In this document: one piece after another, positions 44,634-57,375 of the stretch
Layout of the letters: each line of letters opens with the position of its first letter
Numbering within the stretch: position 1 is the first letter of the stretch
NCBI GenBank assembly: GCA_030737875.1
Contig: CM060910.1
Span: 616,727,303-616,791,302, forward strand
DNA from: Allium sativum
Taxonomy: Eukaryota; Streptophyta; Magnoliopsida; Asparagales; Amaryllidaceae
DNA: 64,000 nucleotides
Reading direction: 5' to 3'
Made by a program: the position numbers and the translations under genes
The notes under the pieces: model-generated
Seen by the model: only the letters and a program-made list of their open reading frames with translations
What the model was told of the DNA's origin: nothing
Database searches by the model: none

Positions 44634-46260
44634 AATGGCTTCCAACACTTCCGCCATGGCCATGGTAGAACATGAACTTTCCGCGGGTGGACTCCTATTG
44701 AACATCGACACTCGAGAGGACGTCAATGGAATAATTAAGCACCTAACTACGGATTTGAACACCCGTTTCAACCGACAGGGAGATGCTTTCGATACTTTTC
44801 TGGCTTGGAACGAGGACAGGATAAGAAGCGCTGCTTCGCGGCAGTCTACACAAGCAAACATCATCGGAACAAGCACCAACGTAGCTCCACCAACGATTCG
44901 GGACATGGGGGCAACCCCACAAACTAACCAATAGCCCGGAGCCACTCCTCGGGATGTTGCTGACACCGCTACACTCGGGGCACCCCTAACCACGATGTTG
45001 CTCTAACCCGTGACGCTCCAATTGGTCAACCTGCAGGATTTGCTATTGCAAATGTTGCTTAAGTGCCAGCGTGCGCACCTATAGATGGAAGTGGTCCCAT
45101 GGTTCTGGGAGTCAGGATTGCACCTGAAGTAGCTCCTCAGGTTGAAGTTCAAGTGAACATTTTTCTCAATCAACTGTACCACATATGGATTTCAACACTG
45201 GGGGTACCAGTGTCGCTTTGGATAATCTTAATCACTTGCTCGCTTTTGGTAATGAATCTCAAATCGCGAATATCATCCGCCAGATCACTTGAGGTGGTGC
45301 CTCTTTTGCACACTGGGATTGTATGACTCGCGGTCCGCTCTCTTCGAAAATAAGGAACTCACATAACCCACTGGACTTCAAGTTACCAGATCTGGAACCT
45401 TATGATGGTCATAAGGATCCGACCACACACCTTACGAGATATATCCGACATATGGAAGTACTTTTTGCTTCGTAAAATGTTATTGTGAAGTGCTTTTCTC
45501 TTTTTTTAACGGATATAGCTTCAATGTAGTATAGGCAGTTGGAGCCGGACTCCATCACTTCCTGGGACGCTTTGGCTACTTGATTCGTGGAACAATTCAG
45601 AATCTACATCTCCCGTCCAAAAAGCGTCATGATTCTCAATGACATCAAGCAGAAGTCCGGCGAGACTATGCGCAAATTCTTGAAAAGGTCTAAGGATGCA
45701 GTAACTTCTGTTGATAGACCTGACCCATTTATGGTTTTAATGGCCGTAGTTTCTAGTATCTTGGATGAATCTGACTTTAAAATTTCGTTGTATCGGGACC
45801 CGCCGAGGGATCTCAGAGAATTCTATTTTGAAGCCGAAAGGTTTCTTCGAGAATCGGATGCGAAAGATGATAATAACGAAAAGATTGTTGACGTCAATGT
45901 GGTAAAGGGCATGGACCCGTCTGACCCTAGAAAGGCAAAGGTTTCTACTGCTGATCAGCAACCACCTTCAAGAAATGGTATTAATGCACCTTGGAGACCA
46001 AGGTTTCTAACTTATTCAGAACTCACTCATACTCTTGAAGAAATCTATCTGGTAGTTCATCCCACAGCCTCACAAAGCCTTCCGTCTGGAAGCCTACTCA
46101 AAGAGACAAAGATTCTGGTCGACACTGCATATTCCACGACATCGATGGTCACAACACAAACGAATGTCATCTTCTGAGGAATGCTATCGAAGAACGTGTC
46201 AGAAATGGAGAGCTAGCACGGTTCGTTCGTATTCGGGATGGGAGGCCAGGACAGATCCGA
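44634..46260 (+). pseudogene. Element G gag (Tat-like Ty3/gypsy)
   Basis: The start ATG at 44634 gives MASNTSAMAMVEHELSAGGL; the same start recurs at 63960. The frame stops near 44934. Further on, DFKLPDLEPYDGHKDPTTHL and TRYIRHMEVLFAS, then WDALAT and FVEQFRIYISRPKSVMILND, give the Retrotrans_gag domain of Tat-lineage elements. RFLTYSELTHTLEEIYLV matches the conserved second half. At 46111-46237 a zinc-finger-like HCIFHDIDGHNTNECHLLRN and a GELARFVRIRDG tail are seen after a frameshift near 46100. Several stops interrupt it. No protease or RT follows, so G looks like a gag-only, non-autonomous element. Confidence 0.75.
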
Positions 46261-46575
46261 CCCCCTCAAAGAAATCAAGATGGGCCCGGGACTGGAAACC
46301 TTCCCGACGACATCATCATCAACTGAAACTCTCACTGGCTCTGGTGCTGAAGGTTCAAGCCCCCTTCCCACCGGTATCTTGCGGCTTCCGGTCTACTGGA
46401 TTCCTAGTTTTCATGTCTTCTAGTTTTCTTATGCTCTACGACTCTCAAATAATGACCTCCTCATTTACGGCTTTCTCATTTCAAGGCTATGGCCTTCGGA
46501 TTTCTCAAGCCCAATGATATTGGCCCTCTTGGTTTTCTCAATTAAGGATATTAAGGATCTGGCCCCATGACGTTT
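46261..46575 (+). other. Noncoding 3' region of element G, left of F
   Basis: There is no reading frame and no polymerase motif. It contains 'ctcaagcccaatgatattgg'-like low-content sequence and continues at 62535 after removal of F. CGTTT at 46571-46575 is the left duplication of F. Confidence 0.55.
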
Positions 46576-48741
46576 TGTAACGACCCGCATTCTACGCATC
46601 AAAGGATCGTTGAATATTTATTTCTTTCACACACGAAGTCATATGGTCATGTAACTTTGGGAGATGACTATTGGGATCATTTGCCATGTTCATGATTTTT
46701 GCCGATTTTTAAACGACCGTTTTGCCTCTATTTGATCTTATTTTGGCCTTAACTTTTGATTGATAAGGATTTTTGACCTAAAACCACTTCCATTAGATCC
46801 GGATGATGGTTTAACTTTCCATAGAGTGGTCACATTAGCCAAACGGACTCACTGTTTGGGAGATTTGGCTGAAACGAGGTTTAGAAGGTGAAAAACAGCG
46901 TAACCGGGCCTAATTAGGGCGATTAGCAAAAGGGCCCATAACCCATTTCGGGATTAGGGTTATGGAGAGGCTGAGAACAATAGCAAAATGATCTATTTTC
47001 ATTTTCTCAGCCGCCTAAAACTTTTCCCTAACCCTAACAATGGCCTCCAACAACCAAATCACCTTCTTATCATCATTTAATAAAGTTTTAGCCTAATCTA
47101 CATCTAATCAAGGAAAATTAGTGTCAAATTGGGAATAAAGCTGCTGGAACACACAGAGATTCGACCTAAATCAGATAATATTTCAGATCTATAGTTTGTT
47201 CGTGGCCAAGGTGAGTGATTAGCATTTTTTTACACTAATTATGGTTAATTAGGGGTAATTAGTGTTAATTAGCTAATTTATGTATTAATAAATTCTGGAA
47301 AAATGTTTAGAAATTCTTAAACACCTTTTTAGACCATTGTTAGAAGTTTGGGTTAATTTGGTTAAGTTTTGCTAATCCTATCATTAGATTTGCTTAAATA
47401 TATTTAAGGGGGAAAATATGAGTTTTGGGTATGTTTGATCCGTTTTGACATATCAGATTGTTGTTTTGGTGTTTGTGGTCAATTCTATATGTTGCTATGG
47501 CTGTTAAGAATGTTTTGTGATTTCTTACCAAAGTTAGATCGGTTGAAAACGCCGTCATGTGGCGTAAATAGCTCGCTGGAAGTGGTGTAGGAATTCTAAT
47601 CAGATAGGATTTGGAGGGCCGGATTGGATCGCCCATTGTATCGTCGAGCACCATCACGAGCAAAATCGTGGAGCATTCCACGACCCGACCCGCTCACCAG
47701 GAGAACTCCATGAGTCGTCGCTCGAGCCAAGAGGACTGACCCAAATCGTTTGGTGTCCACAAACTGATGTATCAACTCCGAACTGGAGCACTACAAGAAA
47801 GAACCCGACCCAACCCGGATGACCTTTCACGAACCGAACTGATGTACTACGAACTAGACTGGACGGAGACCACGAGCCGACCCGGAGGAGGAACCCAACC
47901 TAAGCCGGAGGGGATATCATGATACGAACTCACAAGAAGATCACAAGTCAACCTGGATGGAGCATCATAACCGAACCGAACCAAGGAGCTTGGACGCGAG
48001 GCATGAGCTACGAACCAAATGAAGACCGATCCAGAGAAGATAAAAAACCGAGATGCAAAGGTAGTCCAAAGGGAAGTTGTAACTTAGGATCCAGTTGGGA
48101 ACCAATAAGTTAACTTCATGAGTTGGGCTTTAATGCGGGACTTGTGCTAAGGGGTTATCGATGTCTATAACTTTGGATCACTATGGAGTAGGGGGTATGT
48201 GGACAGATTCAGGGCCACAGTGGCCTAGGTAGGACTATTGGCTATGGACCAATGAAGTGGGGTCAATTGTAAGGATTTATTCATGACTCCACGGGTCAAG
48301 CTTGGCGGTAGAAATATTTATACAAGTCGGACTCCGTCACTACCTCGATGGGTCTAGTGATCAAAGTGGTAGATATCATATGCTTTACGCACAGAGTGAG
48401 AGATGTGAGGATGGTTGCTATGCTTGATTGTTTGACATCACTATGACATGCACACCCCCTCCCCCGTATCTTTACACCATATGTTAGTGTCTTAGTGTCA
48501 CCTTAGAGTATTTTACATCCTGTTATGGTAACTCTTTGGTTGCACATCTAGGTTCAGGTATGGTTTAGTATACATGTTATTGTTCTGTTTTGCTGCTTAT
48601 CGCTCATACCAGATTTTTGTCTGACCCAGAGTTTTATGTCTCTTCTTATTACTCTGGGTGCTCTTAAACAGGCAGACTAGAGATAGGTTAGGTGGTATGC
48701 ACGAGTAGCTGTACCATAGACGAGTCGGAGGCTTCCACGTA

Positions 48742-48788
<47 letters not shown>

Positions 48789-49143
48789 CTCCCTGAATCA
48801 CTGCTAGTCACTACTTTGGGCATTCGTAGTGTACCTTTCCTTTCTTTTGCTTTAGAGACAGTTTTAAAGTTGTAATAATGATGAAGTGGAACATAAGCTG
48901 TATTTGGATTTTCCGCTGCTACGATGTTTAGTTTTCATCTTATGCACTGTCTCACCTGTTTTATGTCAAGTACGTTATTATTATATTTTATTCCATGCGA
49001 TGTGAGACATTCTACAGGTTCCTTTTGAATTTTTAGTTTAAATTCCCTTCTTTCCTTTCTTTGGCGACCGTCCCGTGCTGGTTGTACATTGGCACAACGC
49101 ACTTTCATTGGAAATGTCGGCTAGTGCAGGGCGGGCCGTCATA
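46576..49143 (+). repeat. 5' LTR of element F
   Basis: It aligns with 60009-62534. It has a region of repeated GACCCG-type motifs (about 47690-48010) and a 42-bp (TA)n tract at 48744-48785 that is only ~10 bp in the other LTR. The end is decayed from GTCACA to GTCATA. Confidence 0.92.
48744..48785. repeat. (TA)n microsatellite in F 5' LTR
   Basis: Uninterrupted alternating AT. The homologous site at about 62168-62177 is short, so the expansion happened after insertion. Confidence 0.95.
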
Positions 49144-49145
49144 TT

Positions 49146-49157
49146 TGGTATCAGATC
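49146..49157 (+). other. Primer-binding site of element F
   Basis: TGGTATCAGATC, one mismatch from TGGTATCAGAGC, two bases after the LTR. It is complementary to initiator-Met tRNA. Confidence 0.88.
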
Positions 49158-52144
49158 TCTAGGTTTTGTAGTTAACCTAGGGAAGACACCAGAGAGAGGT
49201 AGTACATATATGAGAGAGCGTATTTGTGATATGTGACGGCAAGGAATTTCGCTCGATCTGAATCAGTCGTTAAACCGATCTAGACCGTTCGAAACCCCTG
49301 ATCGTTTGAGAACAAGACAAAATAGAACGCAGACGGAAGAACATTTCATTGCTATTACAACAATTCCATCAGAATACAAGAATATACAGAGTATAAATGA
49401 ATAAATTACATTTGATAAATATCAGAGTTTACAATAAATCACATAGCAGCGGAAAATAATACAAAGTACAACTGAAGGTGATATACGGATACAGAGCTTT
49501 CCGGATATCATTCCAGCTGTAAACCAGGATCCTACGAATATAAATCTGCAAAACCAAAACTACTAGCTGCCCGTGCGGAAAATAGGGGCACCCAGAGTTA
49601 AGGTTAAAACAATAAACTCCAGGTCAGTCATGTGACTGGTGTGAGAACTAAAACAGTTATTTAAAACTTTACTTTAAAGGAGAGTAATTCAAGGGACCAC
49701 ACCGTATAACACAGAACGAGTTTCCTCCCAAGAATACCAGTGTATAGAATAAACAACGCAATGCTTTTTTTCTCGAAAAATGAAGCTATTATAAGACCCA
49801 GGTCCCATCACACAATGCAACGCAAGCCAGAGGATAGGGTTTTACCTTATAACAGCCAAACATGCTTGGTACGTTTAAAACAAATCATTTGATACTATAG
49901 TAAGTGTATAGTGTCAAAACAATTTCAATCATAAATATCAATCATAGACGGCATAGCATCCCATGCTACTATGTCGCCATAGTAGGCTCTACAAATAAAG
50001 CCGCAATACACGTATTGGAAATTGGATTTCCGTCATGAGTCGAGGCAAGGGGAAAGCTCCTCTCCACTTCGAGACACTCTAGCAAATGCCTCAGGACTAC
50101 GCACTCTAGGTAACCCCTGGATGCTTCAGGGCCGGTCCTCTCTTACGTTTAAGGATTAATTATGCCTGAAAGCACGTTTCCCGGTCCTTACAGACCTAAA
50201 ATCGAGGCGCCTCATCCAACAACCACATAGGTGAAAAGTATATAAATGTCAGGGCTGGTGAGTCACTGACACCACCAAAGATAGAAAGAAACGTCGTGCT
50301 CTCCCTGCAGTCCTTATCCCGTTTTTAACTCATACCGAGGTGTGAGGCTCGCGAATTCACGTTATACACAAAGCTGCCACGTAGGCCGTGCTTTGATCAT
50401 CGACCACAAGACTCTGCTTTTCAACAAAAGCCTTGATCATTGCATCTTAGCGTGCCACACAGGCAATTCATGCCATGCGATTGATGTCCATCGATATACA
50501 ACCTCTGAGCTCGTACGTCTTAGAGAAGGGCGTTAAGCAAAAGAATAAATTCTCCACCGCCAAACAGATGTATATTTAATAGAAATCAATCAACACAGAA
50601 TAAAATCCAATGTCAGACACACAATCCATTTACAAGTCCGTTCTGGGTCTGAACGAAACCGGAGGCACTTTCCTCGCATATCCATCCATCTCCAAGTACG
50701 TCTGGACGACCACCAACTATTTCCATCCTCTTGGGTATACAGCCCAATCAGGATCATCAGTGATTATCCAAACGATGTGAAGACTTCCGGTCTTCGACCA
50801 CCGTCTTCATCTTCGACATATCGTCGAATCGGTTATTCAGAATGGGTATAAACCCGGCCTTTCCGAACAACCCGCGTATATTAAAAACAAATGTTACACA
50901 AACACAACATACGCCTCATTCCAATTCAGCAGTCACTAACCGCAAATTAGCAAGAGAACAATTTCCCGAATATTAACCCCGAAGGCCGAAACCAACATCA
51001 GATCAATACCCAGGAAACCATTCTTCTTAGCCAACCTACAGCTAGTTTCTAAATTCCACATTCTTAGGGAAAGGTTCCCATTAAATTTATCAAAGATAAA
51101 TTCTTTAAAATTTATCCTTTAATCCTCCTTTGGATGTCGTTTCAAACCAAATTATGGTTTTCCAAACTAGTCGAGATTAGCGAACCACACCGAAGTAATT
51201 ATTTATTTTATTTCCCAATCCCAACCTATTCATCCCATGAAGCAAAACTGGTAATACTCCATATCTAACACCACGGTGTTACCAGTAAAATTAATTACCA
51301 TTTCACGTTCAAATCTAATTAAAGATTTAGCTATTCGCTTTGGAGCAAAACTGGTGATACTCCATTCTCGCTCAATTTCTAAATTTGATAATTTAAATTA
51401 TCAATTCCCCATTTCAATCTAATTGCAGATTCATTAAAACTCCTTTTACTGGGTTAAAGAACTAGTGTTATTTAAAACACAGTTCACGATAAACCCAAAT
51501 CACATTCTATTTATTATCGAGTTAAAGAACAAATGTTATTGAAAACACCGTTCACGATAAACCCACAAATCAATTCTATTTCAAACCCATTTCAAATCCA
51601 ATTTATTTATTTAAAAATAAATGGGTTTTAATTTTAGTTCAAAATTAGTTCATTTCGATAAAAATCTATTTTTATCTTTTCAAATATGGAGTTTTTCATC
51701 CCAATTTTTCCCAAATCATTTCTTATGATTTTAGACAAATTATTGATATTTTTATCAAGGCCCGTACAGTCGATTTCCATCAACGGCCATCGAACTGCAC
51801 TTACAACGACCTTTTCCAAATTTGATTTGGACGTATCTCCAAATCCAACCGTTAGATTTCAAATTTCTAATATTCGTTAGAAAGCTCTTTTCGATACGAA
51901 CCCAACGGTTCCAGTTTTAGGAGAATCCAACGGTCGGATCTCCCGTAATGTCCGTTTGAAATAAATGATCGAAATTCACGAACTGCCGCGGCGTGGCGCG
52001 TTCTATTCAGGCCATTATATTATATATATAATATATATTTCGTCGATTACTATTTAAAACGAATTTTATAAATAGTTTTAAATTCATTCAAAAATATTTC
52101 AACTTCCATTTCAAATTTCAATTCATTCTATATTCAATTCAAAT

Positions 52145-52690
52145 TTGGTTTATATTCAATTCAATTTGAATTCGTTTTATATTCAATTCATTTCGAATTC
52201 GTTTTATATTCAATTCATTTCGAATTCGTTTTATATTCAATTCATTTCGAATTCGTTTTATATTCAATTCATTTCGAATTCGTTTTATATTCAATTCATT
52301 TCGAATTCGTTTTATATTCAATTCAATTTAATTCAAATTTGTTTTCTGTTCGATTCAATTCAAATTGGTTTTCTATTCGATTCAATTCAAATTGGTTTTC
52401 TATTCGATTCAATTCAAATTGGTTTTCTATTCGATTCAATTCAAATTGGTTTTCTATTCGATTCAAATCAAATTGGTTTTCTATTCGATTCAATTCAAAT
52501 TTGTTTTCTATTCGATTCAATTCAAATTGGTTTTCTATTCGATTCAATTCCAATTGGTTTTCTATTCGATTCAATTCAAATTGGTTTTCTATTCGATTCA
52601 ATTCAAATCGGTTTTCTATTCGATTCAATTCAAATTGGGTTTATATTCCATTCAATTCAAATTTGGTTTATATTCGATTCAATTCAAATT
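52145..52690. repeat. 27-bp minisatellite in E2
   Basis: Two related 27-bp unit types occur in succession. Six or so units are based on TTCGTTTTATATTCAATTC, and about thirteen on GGTTTTCTATTCGATTCAAT. Because 27 is a multiple of three, open frames run through on both strands (FYIQFISNS-type and ELNRIENQF-type repeats). I do not consider them genes. Confidence 0.95.
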
Positions 52691-53869
52691 TCATTTTAAA
52701 ATATTCGATTTCGAAATCACTTTTCAATATTCATTTTAAAATGAATAAAATCGATGTAAATATCGTTCACGTCAAAATGGCGTCAATCTAATCAACACGG
52801 CTTCATATATTTCTATTTTCAAATATTCTATTTCAAATATTTCTTTTTCAAATATTTCCTATTCAAATATTTCTATTTCAAATATTTCTATTTCAAATAT
52901 TTCTATTTTTAAAATATTTCGTTCAACACATGACTAATCTCAACGGATGAGTACTGTCAACACATGAACCTTTATTTTATAATATTCTTTATTTTTCAAA
53001 TTGGAATGAGGCCCAAACAATCACCATATAATGTTAATTATATGGATTTTCATACATCACACGTATATAATAGCATTGAAAAATAATCAACCATCAACCA
53101 AAGTGCACTACACTGTATAAGCATCAAATATAGATATCTAACGCTTATAACAGCCTGTCAATCAATCGATCGACATATTTAATCAATCAGGATGAGTGAA
53201 CTTCAAATTTCATCCCAACACCCGTGTGGGGTTTCAAACAATCAAACACAGGTTTTATTTGTGCAGTTGGGTGATGTGTAAAATTTATCATCCCAATCCA
53301 TCAGTCAAATGTGTATATAAACAAATCGTTCGATTCGTTTATAAATATTCATTTATTCACAATCACGTTAAAAATTATATTTTTAACGATAAAGTATTTT
53401 TAGCTATATAAATATTTTATTTTATTTCAACAAATGAAATTCTATTCAGTCCCTTTACAAAGTAAAAATGGTATTTTTATTTCTCTAACTTATTTTAGAA
53501 AATTTCGGCGGCATAACGGCACGATACTAGAAACGAAACAAGGCCTAGCCTTATCCCCGGTCTAGTGAAGGCCCACGCCATTCACACATCAATCAAATCC
53601 ATTCCATTTCACCAAACAATTCAATTCAAACCAAATAATCTAACCAACTACACAAGCAAACAATTAAACAAATAAGCCATCCATGGTCTGTGGATGACGG
53701 GTGTCGGGTGCTACTAAACACCGTCTACATCCTAGTATATATATATAACTAGAAAAGAAATTGAAGAGTGAGAAATTCTCACCAATAGCTATTCCAACTC
53801 CACGCCACTTCTATTGTAGGAAAATCTTGTCGTTCTCGCCTTTCATCACTTTCGTCGCCCGTAGCCACT

Positions 53870-54120
53870 ACATATGTAAAAATCGAATTTTTACTCCGCT
53901 ATTCATTATATAAAAATCGAATTTTTTACTTCGCTATTCAATATATAAAAATCGAATTTTTACTATACTATTCAATATATAAAAATCGAATTTTTACTTC
54001 GCTATTCAATATATAAAAATCGAATTTTTACTTCGCTATTCAATATATAAAAATCGAATTTTTACTTTGCTATTCAATATATAAAAATCCTATTTTTATA
54101 CCGCTACTATATAGATTAAA
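53870..54120. repeat. ~32-bp minisatellite in E2
   Basis: About eight units carry ATATAAAAATCGAATTTTTA then CTTCGCTATTCA. Each contains the small palindrome AAAAATCGAATTTTT. Degenerate copies continue to about 54700. Confidence 0.9.
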
Positions 54121-54894
54121 ATTCTGTTTTATCACGCTATTCTCTATATAAAGATTCCGCCTTTTCAAATATAAAGATGATATTTTTTTCCTAATTAAAA
54201 ATCGTATTCTTCTTCTATGAAAAATCATATTCTTATTTTGCTACACCTATAAAAATGATATTTCTAATATTCCTATCATGTAAAAATTATATTTTTAATT
54301 CTCTACATAAACAAAAATCATATTTTTACGTCTTCTATATAGTAAAGATTATATTTTTAATACTTTAAAAATATAAAAATCATATTCTTATTACTTTAAA
54401 AATATAAAAATCATTTTTTTATCCTTCTACAATATAAAAGATTATATTTTTAACCTCTACATATAATAAAAATCTTATTTTTATTATCGCCACTATATAA
54501 AAATCATATCTTTATTTTTTCCTACTATAAAAATCGAACCTTTTTAATGTTAAAAATCAAATCTTTGTATGGATAAGAATCACGTTTTTAGTTTCATAAA
54601 AATCTCATCTTTATGATGATAAAAATCTTTGCTTTAAAATAAATAAAAATCATTCCTTGTTTTGCTATGATAATAAAAACTGATTCTTCCTTTTAAACTG
54701 TCTACACTAAATAAACAAAAGCAAGTAAATAAAATACTTACAGCAAGGTTTGGGGGCGGGGAGTGGCGTCCGAGGTGGTCGCGCAAGAGGGCGGAGCTTC
54801 AACGAAGGTCGCGGCTAGGGCTCAGGGGAGTTTTGGCGCTGGCCTTCAAATTGGGGAGAGGAGAGAGAAGCAGGGGGCGAGCATCGAGAGGGGG

Positions 54895-55104
54895 GGTGTA
54901 TGGCGGCGCGTCGATCAGAAAGGGGGGGTGCATGGCGGCGCGTCGATCGATTGGGGGGGTGCATGGCGGCGCTTCGATCGATTGGGGGGTGCATGGCGGC
55001 GCGTCGATCGATTGGGGGGGGGGGCGCTCTGTCGATCGGGTTTTTTATTTTTTATTTTTTTTCCTTTCGTTATGTAAAATGAAATCGGGGGGGGGGGGGG
55101 GGGG
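54895..55104. repeat. GC-rich ~32-bp repeats and an 18-G tract in E2
   Basis: Five units carry GCATGGCGGCGCGTCGATCG followed by ATTGGGGGGT, with an uninterrupted run of 18 G at 55087-55104 close by. This is a sharp GC island in an AT-rich LTR. Confidence 0.9.
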
Positions 55105-56166
55105 CAAATAAAGGAAGAAGAGAGAGAGAGAGGGAGAAAGCTTTAATTTATTTTTTAATTATTTTATTTTCCACCAAAAAGCAACTTTTATTTCCGACCT
55201 CAAAACGAGGCCCACCGCCTGTCGTCCATAGCGTTTTACCCCCATTCCAAACACAATGGGATATGTATCGCAAGCTGATTCGACCGTTTCGATCAGTTTC
55301 CATCAAAATCGACATATAACTCTATATATTGAATTTGAACGCGCATTTCAATTTACTGGGGTCACATACTAACTCGAAAAATTCCAGAAAAATATTTTCT
55401 AGCTTCGTATTGACGATACGGTCCAAACAAAACTAGTTTCGTCGAATTCCGAGACTGTTAGAAAAATGGCCATTTTTCAGTCGATTAAAATCAACTGAAA
55501 CTGGTCAAACGCGTTTTCCTTTGCCACGCTCACATATTGATTCGAAAAATTATGAAATTTGGAATCTAGCAATAATTTGACGTCACGGACCCAACAAAAG
55601 TGGTTTCGTCAAAATCCGAGGTCGTTTGCAAAATTTCCATTTTTAAGGGCTTGAATTCCATAGCGACTATTCAGGATTTTCATCTGGACATATCTTTTGA
55701 TTCCCGCTATGAAATCTCGATTTTTCGGATTCATTGGAAAGATATTATCAATTAGATCCTATTATTCTTGGTTTCACTAAAATCCGGATTGTTTTGCACC
55801 CGGTACATTGAATTGAAGTTTGAAATCGAATTATCGAACTACCACGCCATTTTCAATTCCTTTTATAATTATATATATAATTATTTATATTCTAACGACG
55901 ACGTATATAATATATACGTCGAATTCTATATTCAAAATAAATTTCTCATCGATATTATTTAAAATAATTTATTTTAAATATTCAAAATTCGCTAAAACTG
56001 CCAAAATAAAAAATTTAAACTGGCTCAGAATTTCCGGGTTATTACATGATATTTTGGTTTTCACAAGCTATATATATATATACTATTAGCATAGCTAAGG
56101 ACGAAGTCGCACTGCATTGGCACCACTAAGGAGATGGTAAATCGTTTTCTCTTTACATATTGAACG

Positions 56167-56760
56167 ATGAATCGAAATACGGGAAAGGCGGTGAGGTCTG
56201 CATCAGGACTTGAAGAAGAAGCGGGTTCAGGGACCAACAATGGGAATATCCCTGACATAAGCGAGATGTTTACTGCCTTCATACGAGAGATGCTTAGGGA
56301 TGCTTTCGGAGCATTTCCAAATGCTACTAATGGTGGTGGTGTAGTAGTGCAGGATCCTAGAGCCAGTCTCGCTAAGATTAATGAGGAGTCTCAGAAAAAG
56401 AGGAAACAGAACCAAGCTAAGGATGACCAGAAAAAGAAGAACAAGAAAGATGTAGAGTGCTTTAGCTGTGGCAAGAAAGGCCACTATGCCAAAGAATGTC
56501 GAGCGAAGCCAGGGGAAAGGAAGTGCTTCAATTGCGGCCAAGTGGGACATCTCAAGAAAGAATGTTCGCAACCCCCTAAGAAGAAGCAAAGTGTGGAAGT
56601 GTATGCTATCAACGCTGTTCCTTCTTCGTCGAATGCCCCAGCTACGGAGGAGAAGGGAAAGGGTGTTGTCATTCAAGGTATGCTTTCCATTTATGAGGTT
56701 CCAGTTCTAGTATTGTTTGATATTGGGGTTTCCCATTTCTTCGTATCTAGTGACCGGTAG
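56167..56760 (+). pseudogene. Element F gag C-terminal part with zinc knuckles, and protease start
   Basis: Open for 197 codons. A basic stretch (EESQKKRKQNQAKDDQKKKN) precedes two CCHC knuckles, CFSCGKKGHYAKEC and CFNCGQVGHLKKEC. The frame then runs into protease: VLVLFDIGVSHFFVSSDR, where the active-site Asp-Ser-Gly has become Asp-Ile-Gly. The main gag domain upstream is missing: the stretch 56052-56166 after E2 holds only traces. The ATG at 56167 is therefore internal to the ancestral gag. Confidence 0.88.
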
Positions 56761-57375
56761 ATAGGTTGGTATTTGATCCTGAGATTGTCGATAGACCTTT
56801 AGTTGTGACGAACTCGATCGGTTGTTTGATTAGCCTTAGTATGACTTATCATATTGTAGTTCTATCGAGTCATGGATGTATGTTTGCTTTTGATTGCTTT
56901 GTTTTGGGCTTCACTGGGTTTGGCATTATTTTGGGAGTCGATTGGCTCTAAAGGTACGGGTTGGTGGTAGACTGTAAGGGCTTTTTTGTGACAGTTAGAG
57001 AGGATGATGGGCGGAGGGTAGTGTTTAGTGGTCTACCTAGTGGTGGGGTAATGGCTAGTTTTCTAAATTCCCTCGACATCCCGCTTGATGAGTTGTCAGA
57101 TTTGCCCGTGGCTGGCCAGTATCCGGACATCTTCGAGGAAGTGACCAGACTTACACCACACCGAGAGATTGAGTTTCGTATTGATTTAGTGAAAGATGCC
57201 AGACCTATAATGATGCCACTTCGTCGTATGGCACCAAGGGAGCAGTGAGATCTCGGGTTGCAAATGATCAATCTTTTGAAGAAGGGATTTATTATAAGAA
57301 GTGTTTTCGAGTGGGGAGCACCGGTTGTATTTGCTACCAAGGAAGATGTTTCCCTTCGCTTATATGTAGACTCGA
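56761..57375 (+). pseudogene. Element F protease and RT N-terminal fragment
   Basis: After a stop at 56758-56760: SIGCLISLSMTYHIVVLSSH, FDCFVLGFTGFGIILGVDWL (second half of the protease), a stop, LVVDCKGFFVTVREDDGRRV, GQYPDIFEEVTRLTPHREIE, DARPIMMPLRRMAPREQ. After another stop, GFIIRSVFEWGAPVVFATKE and LRLYVDSS, the RT fingers, where relatives have [13 protein letters not shown] homology ends here; no palm domain or catalytic YxDD follows. Confidence 0.85.

Larger units (their letters stand above)
49232..56046 (-). mobile_element. E2: 6.8-kb solo LTR of the D family
   Basis: It is flanked by TGATA on both sides (49227-49231 and 56047-56051). The plus-strand ends are TGTGACGGC...GGGTTATTACA, so in sense (minus) it runs TGTAATAACCC to GCCGTCACA, parallel in form to F's LTR. 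There is no second LTR copy and no coding sequence, so a solo LTR is the simplest reading. At 6815 bp it is unusually long, partly through internal minisatellites (52145-52690, 52800-52915, 53870-54120, 54895-55025). About 50170-53290 matches D (36273-39427) in inverted orientation. Confidence 0.85.

Noticed and set aside
52139..52791. Long overlapping ORFs on both strands (up to 184 codons) with 9-residue repeats
   Set aside because: They follow from a 27-bp tandem repeat whose period is a multiple of three. Open frames exist in several frames and both strands, and no protein family is recognisable.
53870..54120. Regular ~32-bp repeats considered as a CRISPR array
   Set aside because: There are no unique spacers. 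Units are directly contiguous and the setting is a plant LTR. They are a minisatellite.
54763..55111. Overlapping glycine/arginine-rich ORFs
   Set aside because: Products of GC-rich tandem repeats and G-runs, with no conserved frame.
56227..56676. 149-codon minus-strand ORF opposite F gag
   Set aside because: Antisense shadow of the zinc-knuckle region. The plus strand carries clear CCHC motifs.
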